This document shows positions 23,108 to 35,256 of a stretch of DNA of 64,000 nt, in pieces (the first letter of the stretch is position 1; every line of letters starts with the position of its first letter). The position numbers and the translations under genes were made by a program. The notes beneath the pieces were generated by a model. That model saw only the letters and a program-made list of their open reading frames with translations, did no database searches and was not told where the DNA came from. Source of the DNA: Heterostelium album PN500 (lineage: Eukaryota; Evosea; Eumycetozoa; Acytosteliales; Acytosteliaceae); NCBI RefSeq assembly GCF_000004825.1, contig NW_008805076.1, forward strand, positions 310,001 to 374,000. Direction: 5' to 3'.

Positions 23108-24092
23108 ATGAGTAAATCACAGATTCAACAACAACAGGTGATACCTGTTAAATGTGTTATGATTGGTCCATCTTTTGCTGGAAAGGTATGTAACATGATA
23201 AGATAAACATCACTTCATCTGTAGATATCACATGACTTACCTTTTCACTTTATAATATATGATAGACAAGTTTAGTTGTAAGATTAGTTAGAAATACGTT
23301 TGAAAATGAACAGGCTGCAACTGTTGGAGGTATGATTGAATTGAATTGGATTGATGATTTGGTTAATCATACATACATTCTAACTAAATCTATCTTTTAT
23401 AATAATAATAATAATATAGCAATGTTTTTAAATAAATTCTTTTATTTCGAGAAATATGTACTTAAATTTGAACTGTGGGATACAGCAGGACAAGAGAAAT
23501 TCCATTCTTTGGCGCCAATGTATTTCCGTGGTGCTAAAATTGCAATCGTTGTTTTCGATATATCCACAGCAGTATGTTTGTTATGTTATGTTATTAGATC
23601 TAGAACTTCAAATCCAACTAATCATATGTGCTTATAATTATCATATCATATCATATCATATTATTATTATTATTTTAGGAATCATTTAATAAAGCGAAAT
23701 CATGGACAAGAGAATTTAAATCACATTCAACAGAGCCTGCTATCATGGTGTTGGTAGGAAATAAATGTGATTTAGAGAGAGCTATCACCATGTCTGAGGC
23801 GGAGCGATATGCCCAAGAAGAAGGAATGATCTATTTCGAAGCATCTGCAAAACATAATACAAACGTAACCGATATATTTCAAATTTTAGGTATGTTTTTT
23901 AAAATACAAATCAGATGATATGAGATCAGATCAGATCAATTTGGTTGATAGATTGTAATTACTAACATTCATAAATTTGACAAACTTACAGCTGAGAAAA
24001 TACCTTCACCTTCCAATAACAATACGAATGACAATTCAAATGAAAAGATTGTTTCAGTCAATAAGGGCAAAGAGAAAAAGAAATGTTGTTAG
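23108..24092 (+). CDS. Rab-family small GTPase, Rab5/22-like
   Basis: Seen: five exons, 23108-23185, 23266-23329, 23420-23571, 23679-23889 and 23992-24092, give 201 residues. All G boxes are present: GPSFAGKTS (P loop), ATVGAMF (switch I), WDTAGQEKFHSLAPMYFRGA (switch II), GNKCDL and the SAK of EASAK. The C terminus KKKCC is a double-cysteine geranylgeranylation site. HSLAPMYFRGA and IAIVVFDIS are the hallmark of the Rab5/Rab22/Rab21 branch. Known: those Rabs control early endosome and phagosome traffic. Inferred: a membrane-anchored switch of the endocytic route. The switch I insert (LNKFFYFEKYVLKFE) differs from textbook Rab5, so the exact orthologue is uncertain. Confidence 0.93.
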
Positions 24093-24781
24093 GTTAGAGG
24101 ATTACTTTATAATAATAATAGTTTAACTAAATAATAATAACAATAATAATAGTTATAGATTTCTAAACAAAACAAACAGGATAATAATATACAAGTGAAT
24201 TTATAAAGATAGTGCTCTATCTATCTTTAATATTCATAAAACAACTTCAACAACAACAACAACAACAACAACAACAAAATCAAACCAACAGAATATAATA
24301 GCATAAACAATTAACACTCAATCTTATAACAATAATAACATTACACACTCTCTATGAATTGCAAGGTTCAATTAATTAATACGTTCGCAATTCAACAGTT
24401 CAATTTTTTTACACACAATCCCATTTCCAAAATATCTTCATCCCCGATAGGATTGAAGAACCGCCTCGAAAAAAAAGAGTAATCCCCGAAACCGACTTTT
24501 ACTTTTCTTCTTTTTTTTTTTTTTTCTTTTTTTCTTTTTTGGTATCGACAATAATTACAATCAATCGTGACCATTGGGCAATCAGCAACAACAACATCAA
24601 TAATAATAATACAGCCATCCAATCAGATTCTCTACACAACAACAACAATGAATATCATATTTTAAAAATTAATTAAAAATCTTTGAAACCATTTCTTTTG
24701 CAAACCAATACCAACCACTATAATTTATTAAATAAACAACTTGAACTTTTTAATAATTAATTAGTTAGTTAGATAGAAATA
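24093..24781. other. Intergenic spacer with CAA microsatellite
   Basis: A (CAA)n run of about nine units lies near 24249-24278. A patch of more mixed composition at about 24395-24520 contains CCCCGATAGG and CCGAAACCGAC, followed by long T runs. I cannot assign it to a gene or RNA. Confidence 0.5.
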
Positions 24782-25671
24782 ATGAATTTCAAACTATTAT
24801 CTTTATTAATCATACTGACATTTGCTTCAACAACATTCTCAACGAAAATCAAATCTTTTGTTGGCTTGAGAGAACTCACCCATCAGATAGAAGGATATGA
24901 GATCTGTGATAAATGTTATACATTTGTTGAGGATAATATACATTCTACTGTAAATAATATTATTCGTAAGTAGTTTCCGATAAATCATCAAATGTTTAAT
25001 TAACAAAATTAATGTTATTAGATGGTGGAAATAAATCATGCTCCGATATCTGTAGTGTATTAAACAGTACTTCTTATGATGTTTGTGAGACAATGTGTGA
25101 AACCTTGGGTTTAGAATTATTTATGGTTCTATTTAGTGTGTAAGTAAATATTAATTTCTTTTTAAAAAAACAATTATTATTAATAATTTTCAAAAACAAA
25201 AAAAAAAGAGTCGATCCTGATCCAGTTTATATCTGTGAATTATTGAAAGTATGTGAAATCAATGATAATGGATTTGCAAATGTAACATCTGTTACTGTTA
25301 GTCCAACTTCTGCTCCGCAAAATACTTCTTTCAATGTCAATGTGGATTATAGTGTAAGCAGTGAATTGGGTACTGGAACCATCCAAGTTCAAGTCTGGGC
25401 ACCAGGAGATGGTCAGGTTGTCACACTCAACTATCTCTTGGAGGAAACAACGGTTGGTCAATACACACAATCTTTCATTATCGAAACCTATCCAAACGAT
25501 AATTGTAATTTCACTGCTGGCCTCTACATGGTAGATGTACTGATTTGTGAGGGATCATGCCAGTCGACTCACCCACACTCTAAGATCTACAATTTGGAGC
25601 GTTCACAATTTACAATCACTGGAAACGGTGGAAGTGGTAGTGGAAGTAGTGGATCATATTTATTTTGGTGA
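24782..25671 (+). CDS. Countin-like secreted protein with saposin-type N-terminal part
   Basis: Seen: three exons, 24782-24965, 25022-25139 and 25209-25671, give 254 residues. A signal peptide covers about 1-20. A cysteine-rich saposin-B-like segment follows (about 35-115: ICDKCYTF, CSDICSVL, CETMCETL, ending YICELLKVC). A beta-rich domain comes next (SVTVSPTSAPQNTSF, TAGLYMVDVLICEGSC), and a Gly/Ser tail ends in YLFW. The arrangement and the CEGSCxSxHPHSK segment are those of countin, a subunit of the secreted counting factor that limits group size during dictyostelid aggregation. Inferred: a countin paralogue, secreted and possibly lipid-interacting through the saposin fold. Whether it takes part in group-size control is not shown by sequence. 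Confidence 0.85.
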
Positions 25672-25949
25672 ATTTAAATAAAATGAAACAAAATATTATT
25701 TATACTATTTAATATTAATGAAATCATTTATTTTGTTTGTGGAGTTTCAAAAGATTTATAAAATAAAATTATTATCAGACATATATATTATTCTTTAATG
25801 ATTTTTGTTTTTGTTATTCATTTTATTGAGACTTTTTTGTTTTATTAAAATATTTGTTGACTATTCACTTGAAAGGTGGAGTAGTGGATATTATTTAGTA
25901 GGGTGGATTCCAATATAAGTCATTTATTACCTGAAAAATTATTGTTGTA

Positions 25950-26734
25950 TCATTTTTTTAGTTCAAAGAACATTAAAAGAGCTTGGTGTTCTTTTGCTGT
26001 TTTGTACTTTGTAATTCCTTTTTTCAACATGAAATTGTTGAAACTACCATACCATTTATTAATAAAAGAGTCTGACCACTTCACATCTTCATCATCATAA
26101 TCTTCTTCTTCATCACTGTCAGGGCTATTAAAATAATTTTCTTTTAATAGTTTTTGAAGATATTTGGCTTGTCTAAAATCTGTATATCCATAAGCATTCA
26201 TAAAGTTTGCGAAACTTCCAAAAACAATATCGATATCTCTATTTGAATAGGGGAGTAGACCATTCTCAATGTTTTGATATCTGAGTCTTTGTTGATGGAA
26301 AGACAACTTCACTTCGAAAAATACATAGTATGATTTAGCAGATTTGAATGGTTCATCATCGTCATCGTCTTCATCATCATCATCCTCGTCATCATCATCG
26401 GTGTAGTTGTCATCTGAAAGAAGGCTCAATTCAAATTCTTCTTTGAGAAGATGTTGAATTTCTTTCGCTTCTCGATAGTCTTTCAAATCATAGAACGATT
26501 GAAACTGGTTGAAACTACCAAATAATAATTGAATATCCTTGTTTGACCATGCAGTAATACCTGAAAATAAATTCTTTTTTCTTATTAATCTTTGGTAATC
26601 AGTTAAACGATCTTCGTAATAACTGAGGAAGTCACTAAAAAAATAAAGTATAGTAAATAAGAACAAAAATAATTAATAAATCATAATTTATTTTTCAATA
26701 TAAAAAATAATATTTACTTTGAAGAATTTGACAT
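25950..26734 (-). CDS. Unnamed 'FGSF' repeat protein A
   Basis: Seen: a 17-base first exon (26718-26734, MSNSS plus two bases) and exon 2 25950-26634 give 233 residues. I do not recognise the family. Three copies of a motif are visible: WSNKDIQLLFGSFNQF (about residues 40-55), YSNRDIDIVFGSFANF (about 135-150) and WSDSFINKWYGSFNNF (about 200-215). Each is followed by a segment like Y(R/K)xAKxxQxLLKE. The first two are preceded by a helix-like stretch with (E/D)DRLTDYQ or KLSFHQQRL. Acidic Asp tracts link the repeats. No signal peptide or membrane segment is seen. The neighbour at 26934-27798 is a paralogue in the same orientation with the same exon layout. The W...(Y/F)GSxxxF...G pattern faintly recalls homing-endonuclease-associated repeats; that is only a resemblance. 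Confidence 0.8.
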
Positions 26735-26933
26735 TTGTTATAGTATATAACTATAAAAATTATAATGAAAAGAATAATAAAGAATAGGTTGATTTTCAAT
26801 TTATAATAATAATTTTCTCCTATAAATAAAAAATTTAACAAATGTCTATTTAAAAAAAAGAAAAATGACACCTTTTTTTTTTTTTATCAAACTATTAAAT
26901 ACTTCTATCATGTTAATAATATTATAATATTAT

Positions 26934-27798
26934 TTATTGATGTTGTTCATAGAATTTCAAAAGTGATTGTAATTCTTTTGCTGTTCTGTAGTTTGATATT
27001 CCTTTTGCCATCATGAATTGAGTAAAACTACCATATCTATTATTAATATATTTGTTTGACCATTTCTGTGTTCTATCTTCTTCTTCTTCTTCACTATCAC
27101 CACTATTATTACTATTATTATTATTATATCCATAACAATCACTACTACTTTCATCACTACTACTACTATTATAATTATTATTATAATATCTATCGTCGTC
27201 ATCATCATCATCTTCATAGTAATTAACATCATCATCATCTTCTTCTTCATCTTCTTCTACATCATCACCAAACAAATCTTCATATGCTTCTTTTAAACCG
27301 GTTTGAATCATCTTTGCATCTTTGTAATCATCAATTCCATAGAAATCCATATAATCTCTAAAACTGCCGAATACGATATCTATATCTTTGTTTGACCAAG
27401 CCTTCATTCTATTGTGAACGTTGATTGCTCTGAGTGTTTGTTGGTGTTCAGACAGACGTTCATCGTACATATCGTAAAACGATTTGGCACCGTCGTACTC
27501 ACGTTTCAAGTCGTACGCTTCTTTAAGTTCTTGTTGAATTTGCTTCGCTTTGCCATGATCGTTTATCTGATAGAATCTCTTGAAATGATTGAAACTTCCA
27601 AAGATAATATCAATGTCTTTGTTTGACCAAGGCGTGATACCATTCTCTATATTATCTGTTCGCTGAACACTCTGGCTATAAGATAGACGATCTTCATATT
27701 TATTATAAAATCTACAATAACAATTTTTTTTTAAAAGTTAAATTTTAAACAATGTGTTTTTGATAGCTGTTAATAACTTACTTTACAGATTTTATCAT
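26934..27798 (-). CDS. Unnamed 'FGSF' repeat protein B
   Basis: Seen: exon 1 27782-27798 (17 bases, MIKSV plus two bases) and exon 2 26934-27711 give 264 residues. The same repeat occurs three times: WSNKDIDIIFGSFNHF (about 29-44), WSNKDIDIVFGSFRDY (about 106-121) and WSNKYINNRYGSFTQF (about 225-240). The linkers match too (AKQIQQELKE, AKMIQTGLKE, AKELQSLLKF), and the first two repeats follow YEDRLSYSQ or YDERLSEHQQ. A long Asp/Glu/Asn/Ser tract separates repeats 2 and 3. Function unknown. The ATG at 27798 is preferred over the internal Met at 27509 because it adds a complete first repeat and reproduces the 17-base first exon of the paralogue. A tandem gene duplication is the simplest history. 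Confidence 0.8.
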
Positions 27799-28178
27799 CT
27801 CTTTGACAATATTAAAACTTTGAATGCAAAAAAAACGAAACATTTTTTTAAAAACAAGATCAATGTTTCGTTTTTTTTAATTTAATTTTTAATTTTTTCT
27901 TGAATTTGAACTTGTTTTTTTCAAAGAATTATTCTAAATAAAGATAGTATTAACATAATAAATTTAAAAAACATTAAAAAAAAAAAAGGTAAAAAAAAAT
28001 TAGACAACACATGTGTTAACAAGAACCTGGTTTTAATTGAAAAAAAAAGTTGGAATGTTTTTTGTTAATAACAATATTAAAAATTTAATATAAAATAAAG
28101 TGTGTTGGGTTGATTTAGCAAACAAACCATCAATGTTTTGTAAAATAAAAAAAAAAGTAATATTAATAATAATTTCAA
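27799..28178. other. Divergent intergenic spacer, no gene seen
   Basis: AT-rich spacer with A runs between the FGSF gene B start and the ankyrin gene start. Confidence 0.5.
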
Positions 28179-30211
28179 ATGTCAATAATAGTAACAGATA
28201 GACAACCTTTTAAATTGATAATCAATTCAATAGTATTAAATAAATTGATATTCAACTATGTAAAATTATTGCATAAAATAAGAAACAATAATAGAAAATA
28301 TGTAGAAATCAATGGTCTAAGTATTGGTGGTGGTGGTGGTGGTAGTTTAGGTTTAGATGGTCTCAATTCATTTCTCTATGGAATTCGTAGTGGTATCGGT
28401 CAGAAGACAGCGAGATTCAATTGGTATCAACTTCTAAGGCGACCCGATCAATTGATAAAGTATAGCTATATCGAGTGTTTCTTTGATCAGTTTAAACGTC
28501 ACTACGATGAGTGTGATAAGCGGTTGTTACGCTCCAGACATACAGTACCGTCGTTGCTACTACAGTATATCGATGCCGTCAAGGTTGCATTGTCTCGTGG
28601 CTGTCTACCGATTGTAAAGCTATTCTTTGAGCAGCATCACAAACTTTTATTGGAGTTGGTCAAGAATTCATCGATAAAGATTGCTGCGAGAAATGGACAT
28701 CTCAATATTGTAAAGTATCTGCATGAGAATAGCAATCGATTTAAAATACCTAGATTCAAAGAGGAGATGGATTCCGCTTCTATGAATGGACACCTGGAAA
28801 TTGTGCAATTCTTCCATCAAAATACAACCAATGGATGTACCATCAATAGTATAAACATCGCCGCTAAAAATGGATACATCGATATAATCAAGTTTCTCAA
28901 TGAGAATCGGAGTGAGGGGTGTAGTATAAGTGCAATCAATTTGGCATCTTCATCTGGACACCTTGAAATTATAAAGTATCTCCACTTTAATAGAAGTGAA
29001 GGATGTACGAAGCACGCTATGAATCAAGCTTGTTGTAATGGCCACTTAGAAGTGGTACAATTTCTCCATGAAAATAGAAGCGAAGGGTGCACACGCGAAG
29101 CAATGTCGTTGGCCGCAAGGAATGGACATATCAGAGTTGTTAGATTCTTGCATGAGAATCGATTGGAAGCATGGGGAACACAACCAATGAGTTGGGCAGC
29201 TGCACATGGCCATATGGAGATTTTAGAGTATCTACACATCAACCGATACGAATGCTCTAAATACGCGATGAACACTGCTGCGACGAATGGGCACCTCCCG
29301 GTAGTTCAATTCCTCAATGAAAATAGAAGTGAAGGGTGCAACCGTGACGCTATGAATGGCGCATCAAAAAACGGACATTTGGAAGTGGTACGGTACCTAC
29401 ACGAGCACCGAACCGAAGGATGTTCAAACCTAGCTATGAATCAAGCCGCTGCCAATGGACACCTCCAAATTGTTCAATTTCTCCATGAAAATAGAAGTGA
29501 AGGGTGCACTGTCTTTGCGATGAATCATGCCGCTAAAAATGGCCATTTCGATATTCTGAAATTCTTGCACTATAATAGAAGTGAAGGTGCAAATATCGAT
29601 GCAATGAACTACGCTGCCTCAAATGGACATTTAGATATATTGCAATTTTTGCATTATAATCGCACAGAAGGATGTAGCAGCCAGGCACTTGGATGGGCTG
29701 CCACCGGTAATAAACTAGAAATAGTTAAGTTCCTCCATGAGAATCGCACCGAAGGTTGTAGTAATATAAATACTTTTCATAATACTCTTGATGTTGTGGC
29801 ATCACTTGGAAGGTTTGAAGTTTTGGTAAGCAAGAATGAATTGAAATTGATGTTAATATTACACGATAGAATATATAACTAACCATTATATTGTTTCGAC
29901 TATAGAAATTCTTTCATTACAATAGAACTGAGAAATTCACTTCGAGGGCTATGGACTTAGCCGCTCAAAACGGCCACCTCGAAATTGTGAAATTCTTGCA
30001 CTATAATCGTACCGAAGGTTGCACAACTGAGGCTTTGGAGTACGCAGCTAAACAATCACACTTGGAAATTGTAAAATTCTTATTGGAGAACAGAACAGAG
30101 CCATTCAATATTAAAAAGACGATATCATTGGCAACTATAAGCAAGAGTACCGATGTCCTCAATTATTTAAATGAACATTATCAACCAAAACAAAATTGTA
30201 TATTAATGTAG
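28179..30211 (+). CDS. Ankyrin-repeat protein (dictyostelid family), member 1
   Basis: Seen: exon 1 28179-29825 and exon 2 29906-30211 give 650 residues. The N-terminal module (residues 1 to about 120) has a helical start, SIVLNKLIFNYV, a Gly-rich insert and the signature FNWYQLLRRPDQLIKYSYIE. From about residue 160 on there are about a dozen ankyrin-type units of 28-35 residues of the form NGHLEVVQFLHENRSEGCT. No membrane segment or signal peptide is seen. Known: ankyrin stacks bind other proteins, and this large family is poorly characterised. Inferred: a cytosolic or nuclear adaptor; the short N-terminal module could be F-box-like. Related genes lie at 37575, 39133 and 62493. Confidence 0.92.
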
Positions 30212-30608
30212 GTGGTGCTTTTTGCTAAAACATATCAATTAAATGTATAGCTTTTCATATTTGTTTGCTTATCTTTTTCAAATATTTCTTTTAAACTATT
30301 ATTTTAAGTAGTCTGCTTAACTCTGGAGATTAGTGAGTTTTTTAATTATGTTAACAAGGATAATTTTGATGCTGATATTCTATTCTAATGTAGAGATACC
30401 TTTTATTACTTTCAAGAATTTATTAAATTGTCATACTGCTTTTTTTTACAAATATCAAAGATAGTTTATTTATGAATCAAAGAATTCTTGAGAACTTAAA
30501 ATATGTTGGTATGAATTGATTAAGTACATATATGTTGAAAATTTTTATCAATAATTTTATTTGTATAAACAACTGGTTATTATTAATAAAAAGATTAGTT
30601 TTTTTTGT
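30212..30608. other. Convergent 3' intergenic spacer, no gene seen
   Basis: AT-rich spacer between two convergent genes, holding their 3' untranslated regions. Confidence 0.5.
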
Positions 30609-33600
30609 TTATAATAATGATGATGGTAATTGATACGGAGAACTTGGATAGAATCCATCAGAATTTGGTTGAACGCTTGGATTTGATGCATGGATATGAT
30701 AGAAATACTCCCAATAGACATAGTCGACCTTGACACCGGCTCTATTGAATGATTCATCTGCTCCTCCGAAAAGTGCTTGGTTGACAATTTTAATGTATAG
30801 ATTGGTTTGGTCGAAATAGTAAACTGAACCATTGCTTGCTCTGACTTGCGCAGCAGATGTACCAAGAGTACAGTTGAATCCATAGGCATTCTGCCAAGCC
30901 CATCTATTCTCAGAGTAGATATTAAAGGTTGTACCGGCTGGATAAGGAATCGCCATAAAGATGTAGTGTCCATAGGGAACTTGAGCGACCCACAATTGCA
31001 AATAGGTTGGAGTACCATAATCCAAATACAAGTACCAACCCATATTTAGGATACCGGTGATACCTGCATTTCTGGAGATGTTTGTCTTTCTAATATCAGT
31101 GATACCTTCACCAAACAAACTGACACAACCAACAAATTGACCGTAATCATATTGTTGACCACGATCAATCAAGTTTGGAATGTAAATTTCAATGTTACCA
31201 ACAGATTTAGTGGTTTTGTCACAAACCCAAACTGTCCAATCAGCTTGGAAACTACAATGAGCATCAGAGTACTTCCACCATTTTTCATGAGCTCCGACAA
31301 TTGTTGGAACACCTGGATTACCAACTAATGAACCATCCCAATCGATGAGATTAAAATATCTCGATGAACCTGAATCTGGAACGATTCTGTGACCGATAAC
31401 TTGAGATTTTGGAACATTTTGAAGTGTTATATTTACCAAAGAAGAGATGAATTGTGGTTTATAGATATCACTGAATGTCAAAGCAATAATAACAACATTA
31501 TCAACATCTGGATATACGGAAGTTGGATTTGCAATAAAGTTTCTAAATGTGACATCGGAAATAATAGTGGTAACGTAATTATCGTAGAGTTGGAAACCTT
31601 GACGATAATTAGCATTGGATTTACTAAGAACATTACCAGTTTGTCCATCAACAATTGCTTGATGTAACCATGCGTCACCGAATAAAGTACCTGGTCTATT
31701 TGAATCATATGCTTCAAATTTAACAACTTCAACTATTATTATGAAAATTGAAAAAAAAAAACAAAATTAATCAATCGTTGAACATATGAGTTGTAATATA
31801 CATTCAAAATGTTAATCTTACCTCTTGAACCCCAATGTTGAAGACCGAAATTCGATAAAAAGATCTTGGTATTATTGAATCTCATCCATACAAAAGTGTC
31901 TGAACTCCATGAGAAAATACCATCTTTACAAGTGTTTCTTGAATGTCTACCAGTATTATAAACTAAAATACCCATTGTTTCATCGAATTCCAATTTTCCA
32001 CCAACATAAATAGAGGCACCAGAGATCCACTGGTAACCAGAACTATGAGCTGAATTACCTTCAAAAACCTTAGTAGTCCAAGCTTGCGGTTCCATACTAA
32101 CATTTCTATGATTACCAATTGGTTTTTCAAGATTTGGGAAAGAATAACCTGACCAACCACCTATTTATTATTTCAAAAAAAAGTTAGTTATTGATAGCTA
32201 TAGAAAATAATTATTATTATAATAACATACCAGAAGCAGCGTTACCAATAATTGTATTCCAAGCATTGGTAATGTAGAAACAACCAGCAGCGCTATCAGC
32301 CGGTTGAGTTAGATTTTCATTTTGATAAAAAGTTTCACCGGTTTGACTTCCACCAGCAGCTGGTTCTCCAATTGTATGAACATAGGCACCCAAATTGAAA
32401 GATAAAGTATTGTCTTGTTCAACACCATCCTCAAGATAGTAACAATGACCAATAGCATCAAAAGCTACATTTCTTGTTAGAGTAACATTGTTTGCACCAT
32501 GAATTGTGTAACAACGATAATAACTCTTGGTTACTACACAATCAGAGATGTAAGAATTCTTAACAACACCGGCCAAATGATAATGCAATGGATAACGTGC
32601 TTTGATATTCTTTTGACCCATTCTCTTTAACTGAACACCAGCAAATTGACCTTCACCAGAAATGATGATATGACCACCAAATTCAGTTGATTCAGAAGAA
32701 GCGGAATCTCCTTGGAATACGATTCTTCTTGAAAGCAAACTTACTTCAACTTGATACTCCTTACCACCATAATGATAGAACTTTAATGGCTCAGTGAATT
32801 CAATTACCTTTCCAGAGATAGATTTAATGGTCATTACTTCATTTTGGTTATCTTCCTCATCACGAAACTGAGATGTCATTACAACCACTTGCTGACCGAC
32901 CTCCCAATTAACATTGTCTTGAATCCAGATAACTCTATCACCACTCCAAACAGTGGCTGCGAGTTTAGTCCAAGTGCTATGATATTGTTTACCATGAACA
33001 GAAATGAAACCACCAGTTGAAACACCGAGACCTTTGGAACCAAAGAATGGAGCAATAGTATTTTCAAATGTTTTTGCACCATGGAAAATGATGTTGATAT
33101 TTGCATTGTAACGACATTTGGTAGTACCCATAATGAATTTACCTTGAACCAAGATATCTTTGACGTTCATAGTAAAGTCAGAGTCTGCAAATACCAATTC
33201 ACTTGTTGGTGGAATAGTAATTCTTTGATAGATTTCAGTTTGAGAGATGGAACATGGACTAATTAAAACACGTTTACCAGCTGGTAAAGTAATGTTACTA
33301 GAGGGAGATGGAACTACACCAGATGGCCAAGTTGATGGATTATGCCAATGAACTAAATCGGTTGCGAGATATGGGCATTTAGTGTTATCTTGAGGATCTA
33401 AAGCAGCGGATGGTTTTGGGAGATGTACTAATTCAGAATCTTGAACAACTAAATTTGGTGGAGTTACAATTGGTTTTGGTAGGACCGTAATTTTCATATT
33501 TCTAAATAGAATGTTGGTATCTGCAGTACTGGTAGCTCTGGTACGATTGACTTGAAGAATGAAAATCGAAAGACCAAGATCAAATGGAACACTGAATGAA

Positions 33601-34130
33601 ATTGAATTTGACTTGTATTCAGTGTGCGAGCTGAAATTACCAGAGAAAGTCTTTGCATAGGTTGGTGCTCTATAAGTCCATAAGATGTAATCGGTATCAC
33701 CAGGTTGATAGAATGACAATGTCATATTGGAATATACATTATCTATGGCATTCAATGGATGAGTTAATTTGAAATCAAATGAGAATTGATAGGTAACATT
33801 AGCTTTGATGGCTGGTGCAGATTGACGTGAGACAATATAGAAATAATCTGGCGAGTATGCTGGGAAGAATACAGAGAATTCACTATCATTATCACTCACT
33901 ACATCACGAAGATTATTTGGATCGGTAACGAAATAGTATGCCATATAATACAAGTCCTTGGCGCCATAGACGATATCAGATGCCGCTTGAGTTGTCGGTA
34001 ATGGTGGTGATGTTGTTGGTGGATTGAAATTTGCTGGAGTTGGTCTCCAACTTGGATCAGTCGGACATGTACCAAATACAAAAGATACTATAAATAAAAT
34101 ATTAATAAATAAAATTATTATTTTATTCAT
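30609..34130 (-). CDS. Secreted G8-domain protein with parallel beta-helix (CEMIP/PKHD1L-like)
   Basis: Seen: three exons, 32231-34130, 31822-32160 and 30609-31732, give 1120 residues. A signal peptide covers about 1-20. A Pro/Thr-rich stretch follows and then a beta-rich domain to about 230. A G8 domain spans about 250-370 (WHNPSTWPSGVVP, LPAGKRVLI, VQGKFIMGT). Right-handed beta-helix-type repeats follow (GGHIIISGEGQFAGVQLKRMGQ, HYHLAGVVKNSYISDCVV, TIHGANNVTLTRNVAFDAIGH). No C-terminal membrane helix is seen, so secretion is likely. Known: G8 plus beta-helix occurs in animal CEMIP/TMEM2 hyaluronidases and fibrocystin-L, and in several dictyostelid genes of unknown role. Inferred: an extracellular or cell-surface carbohydrate-active or adhesive protein; enzymatic activity is not shown. 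Confidence 0.9.
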
Positions 34131-34132
34131 TT

Positions 34133-34168
<36 letters not shown>

Positions 34169-35256
34169 GATACTTTTTGTTATCTAAATTCTAATCTTAA
34201 GATTTCTTTAATTTATATCTTTTCTATTTTCCTTTTTTTACTAAAAACATTTTTTATTTCTATATATTTTTGAAAATAAGAAATATCTAATAAATGAATT
34301 GGGTAATTCTAAATATCTATAGATTCTACAACAATAAATATCAGTAGCCAATCAAAAAAAAATATCTTAAAAAAAAATGCATTTTTTATCATAATCTAAA
34401 GTTATTTTGATTGAATATCTAGTTTTGTAAAAAGAATAGATTTTTTGCACAAATATCTATAAAATTACCGACAAATGATGAGATAGGTATAGATGGTATT
34501 AAAACAATTCATATGACAAGATTGAAACAGTTATATTTGATGTTCATATGACTGATGGGTTTGTGAATTGGGTTATCATAATCAAAAAAACCAGATGATG
34601 CAAAAAAACCAGACGATGAAAAAAAGAATTACCGTTTCTTCTATTTTGCATCATCTGTTTTTGTGGTGACTACAAAAACTAAAAAAACCCAAAAACAAAG
34701 TTATTAAACCGTTTAATAAAAAGAATCTATTTCTTATTTGCAGATAAAAGATATCAAAAAAATTGTAACTGTTAAAATACTAGAACATTTTTGATACCAG
34801 TATCAAAAATGTGTTATTAATTCATTGAACATCTAAAAAAACAACAATCAATCAAGTAAACACAATTGAACCAATTTATAAAACAACTTTAGTTTCTAAG
34901 ATTACTTTTTTGAAGAGATTGATTCATCTAAAGAAAAAATCTACGAAATTTGCTATGTTTTATAGATTTCTTTTTTACTTCTTTTATAATCATTGCCTCA
35001 TTGTTGTTGTTATTTAATTCTTTCACATTATTGTGTTATTTGCTAAAGCTACCAAAAACACACCTGGGTTGAAGAATCAATATTAATATTCTATATTTTC
35101 ATTATCATGATATGAAGTTTATTTGTTTTTTTATATTATACACCTGATACACTTTGAAGACTAAAAAATTGGTTGATTGACCGATTTATTTTATCTTTTA
35201 AATTAATTTATTATAATAATATGTGTTTTTTAATAATATAGTTATTTATTTTCTTT
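34131..35256. other. Intergenic spacer with (AAAT)n and an inverted repeat
   Basis: An (AAAT)n microsatellite of about nine units lies at about 34133-34168, in the 5' flank of the G8 gene. Bases 34584-34607 and 34644-34662 form an inverted repeat around CCAGATGATGC / GCATCATCTG. Otherwise it is AT-rich with no gene seen. Confidence 0.6.

Noticed and set aside
24392-24622. Minus-strand Lys-rich frame
   Set aside because: Produced by long T runs on the plus strand; no start context or motif.
27011-27250. Met/Ile/Lys low-complexity frame inside FGSF gene B
   Set aside because: Shadow of the Asp/Asn/Ser repeat codons of the real gene.
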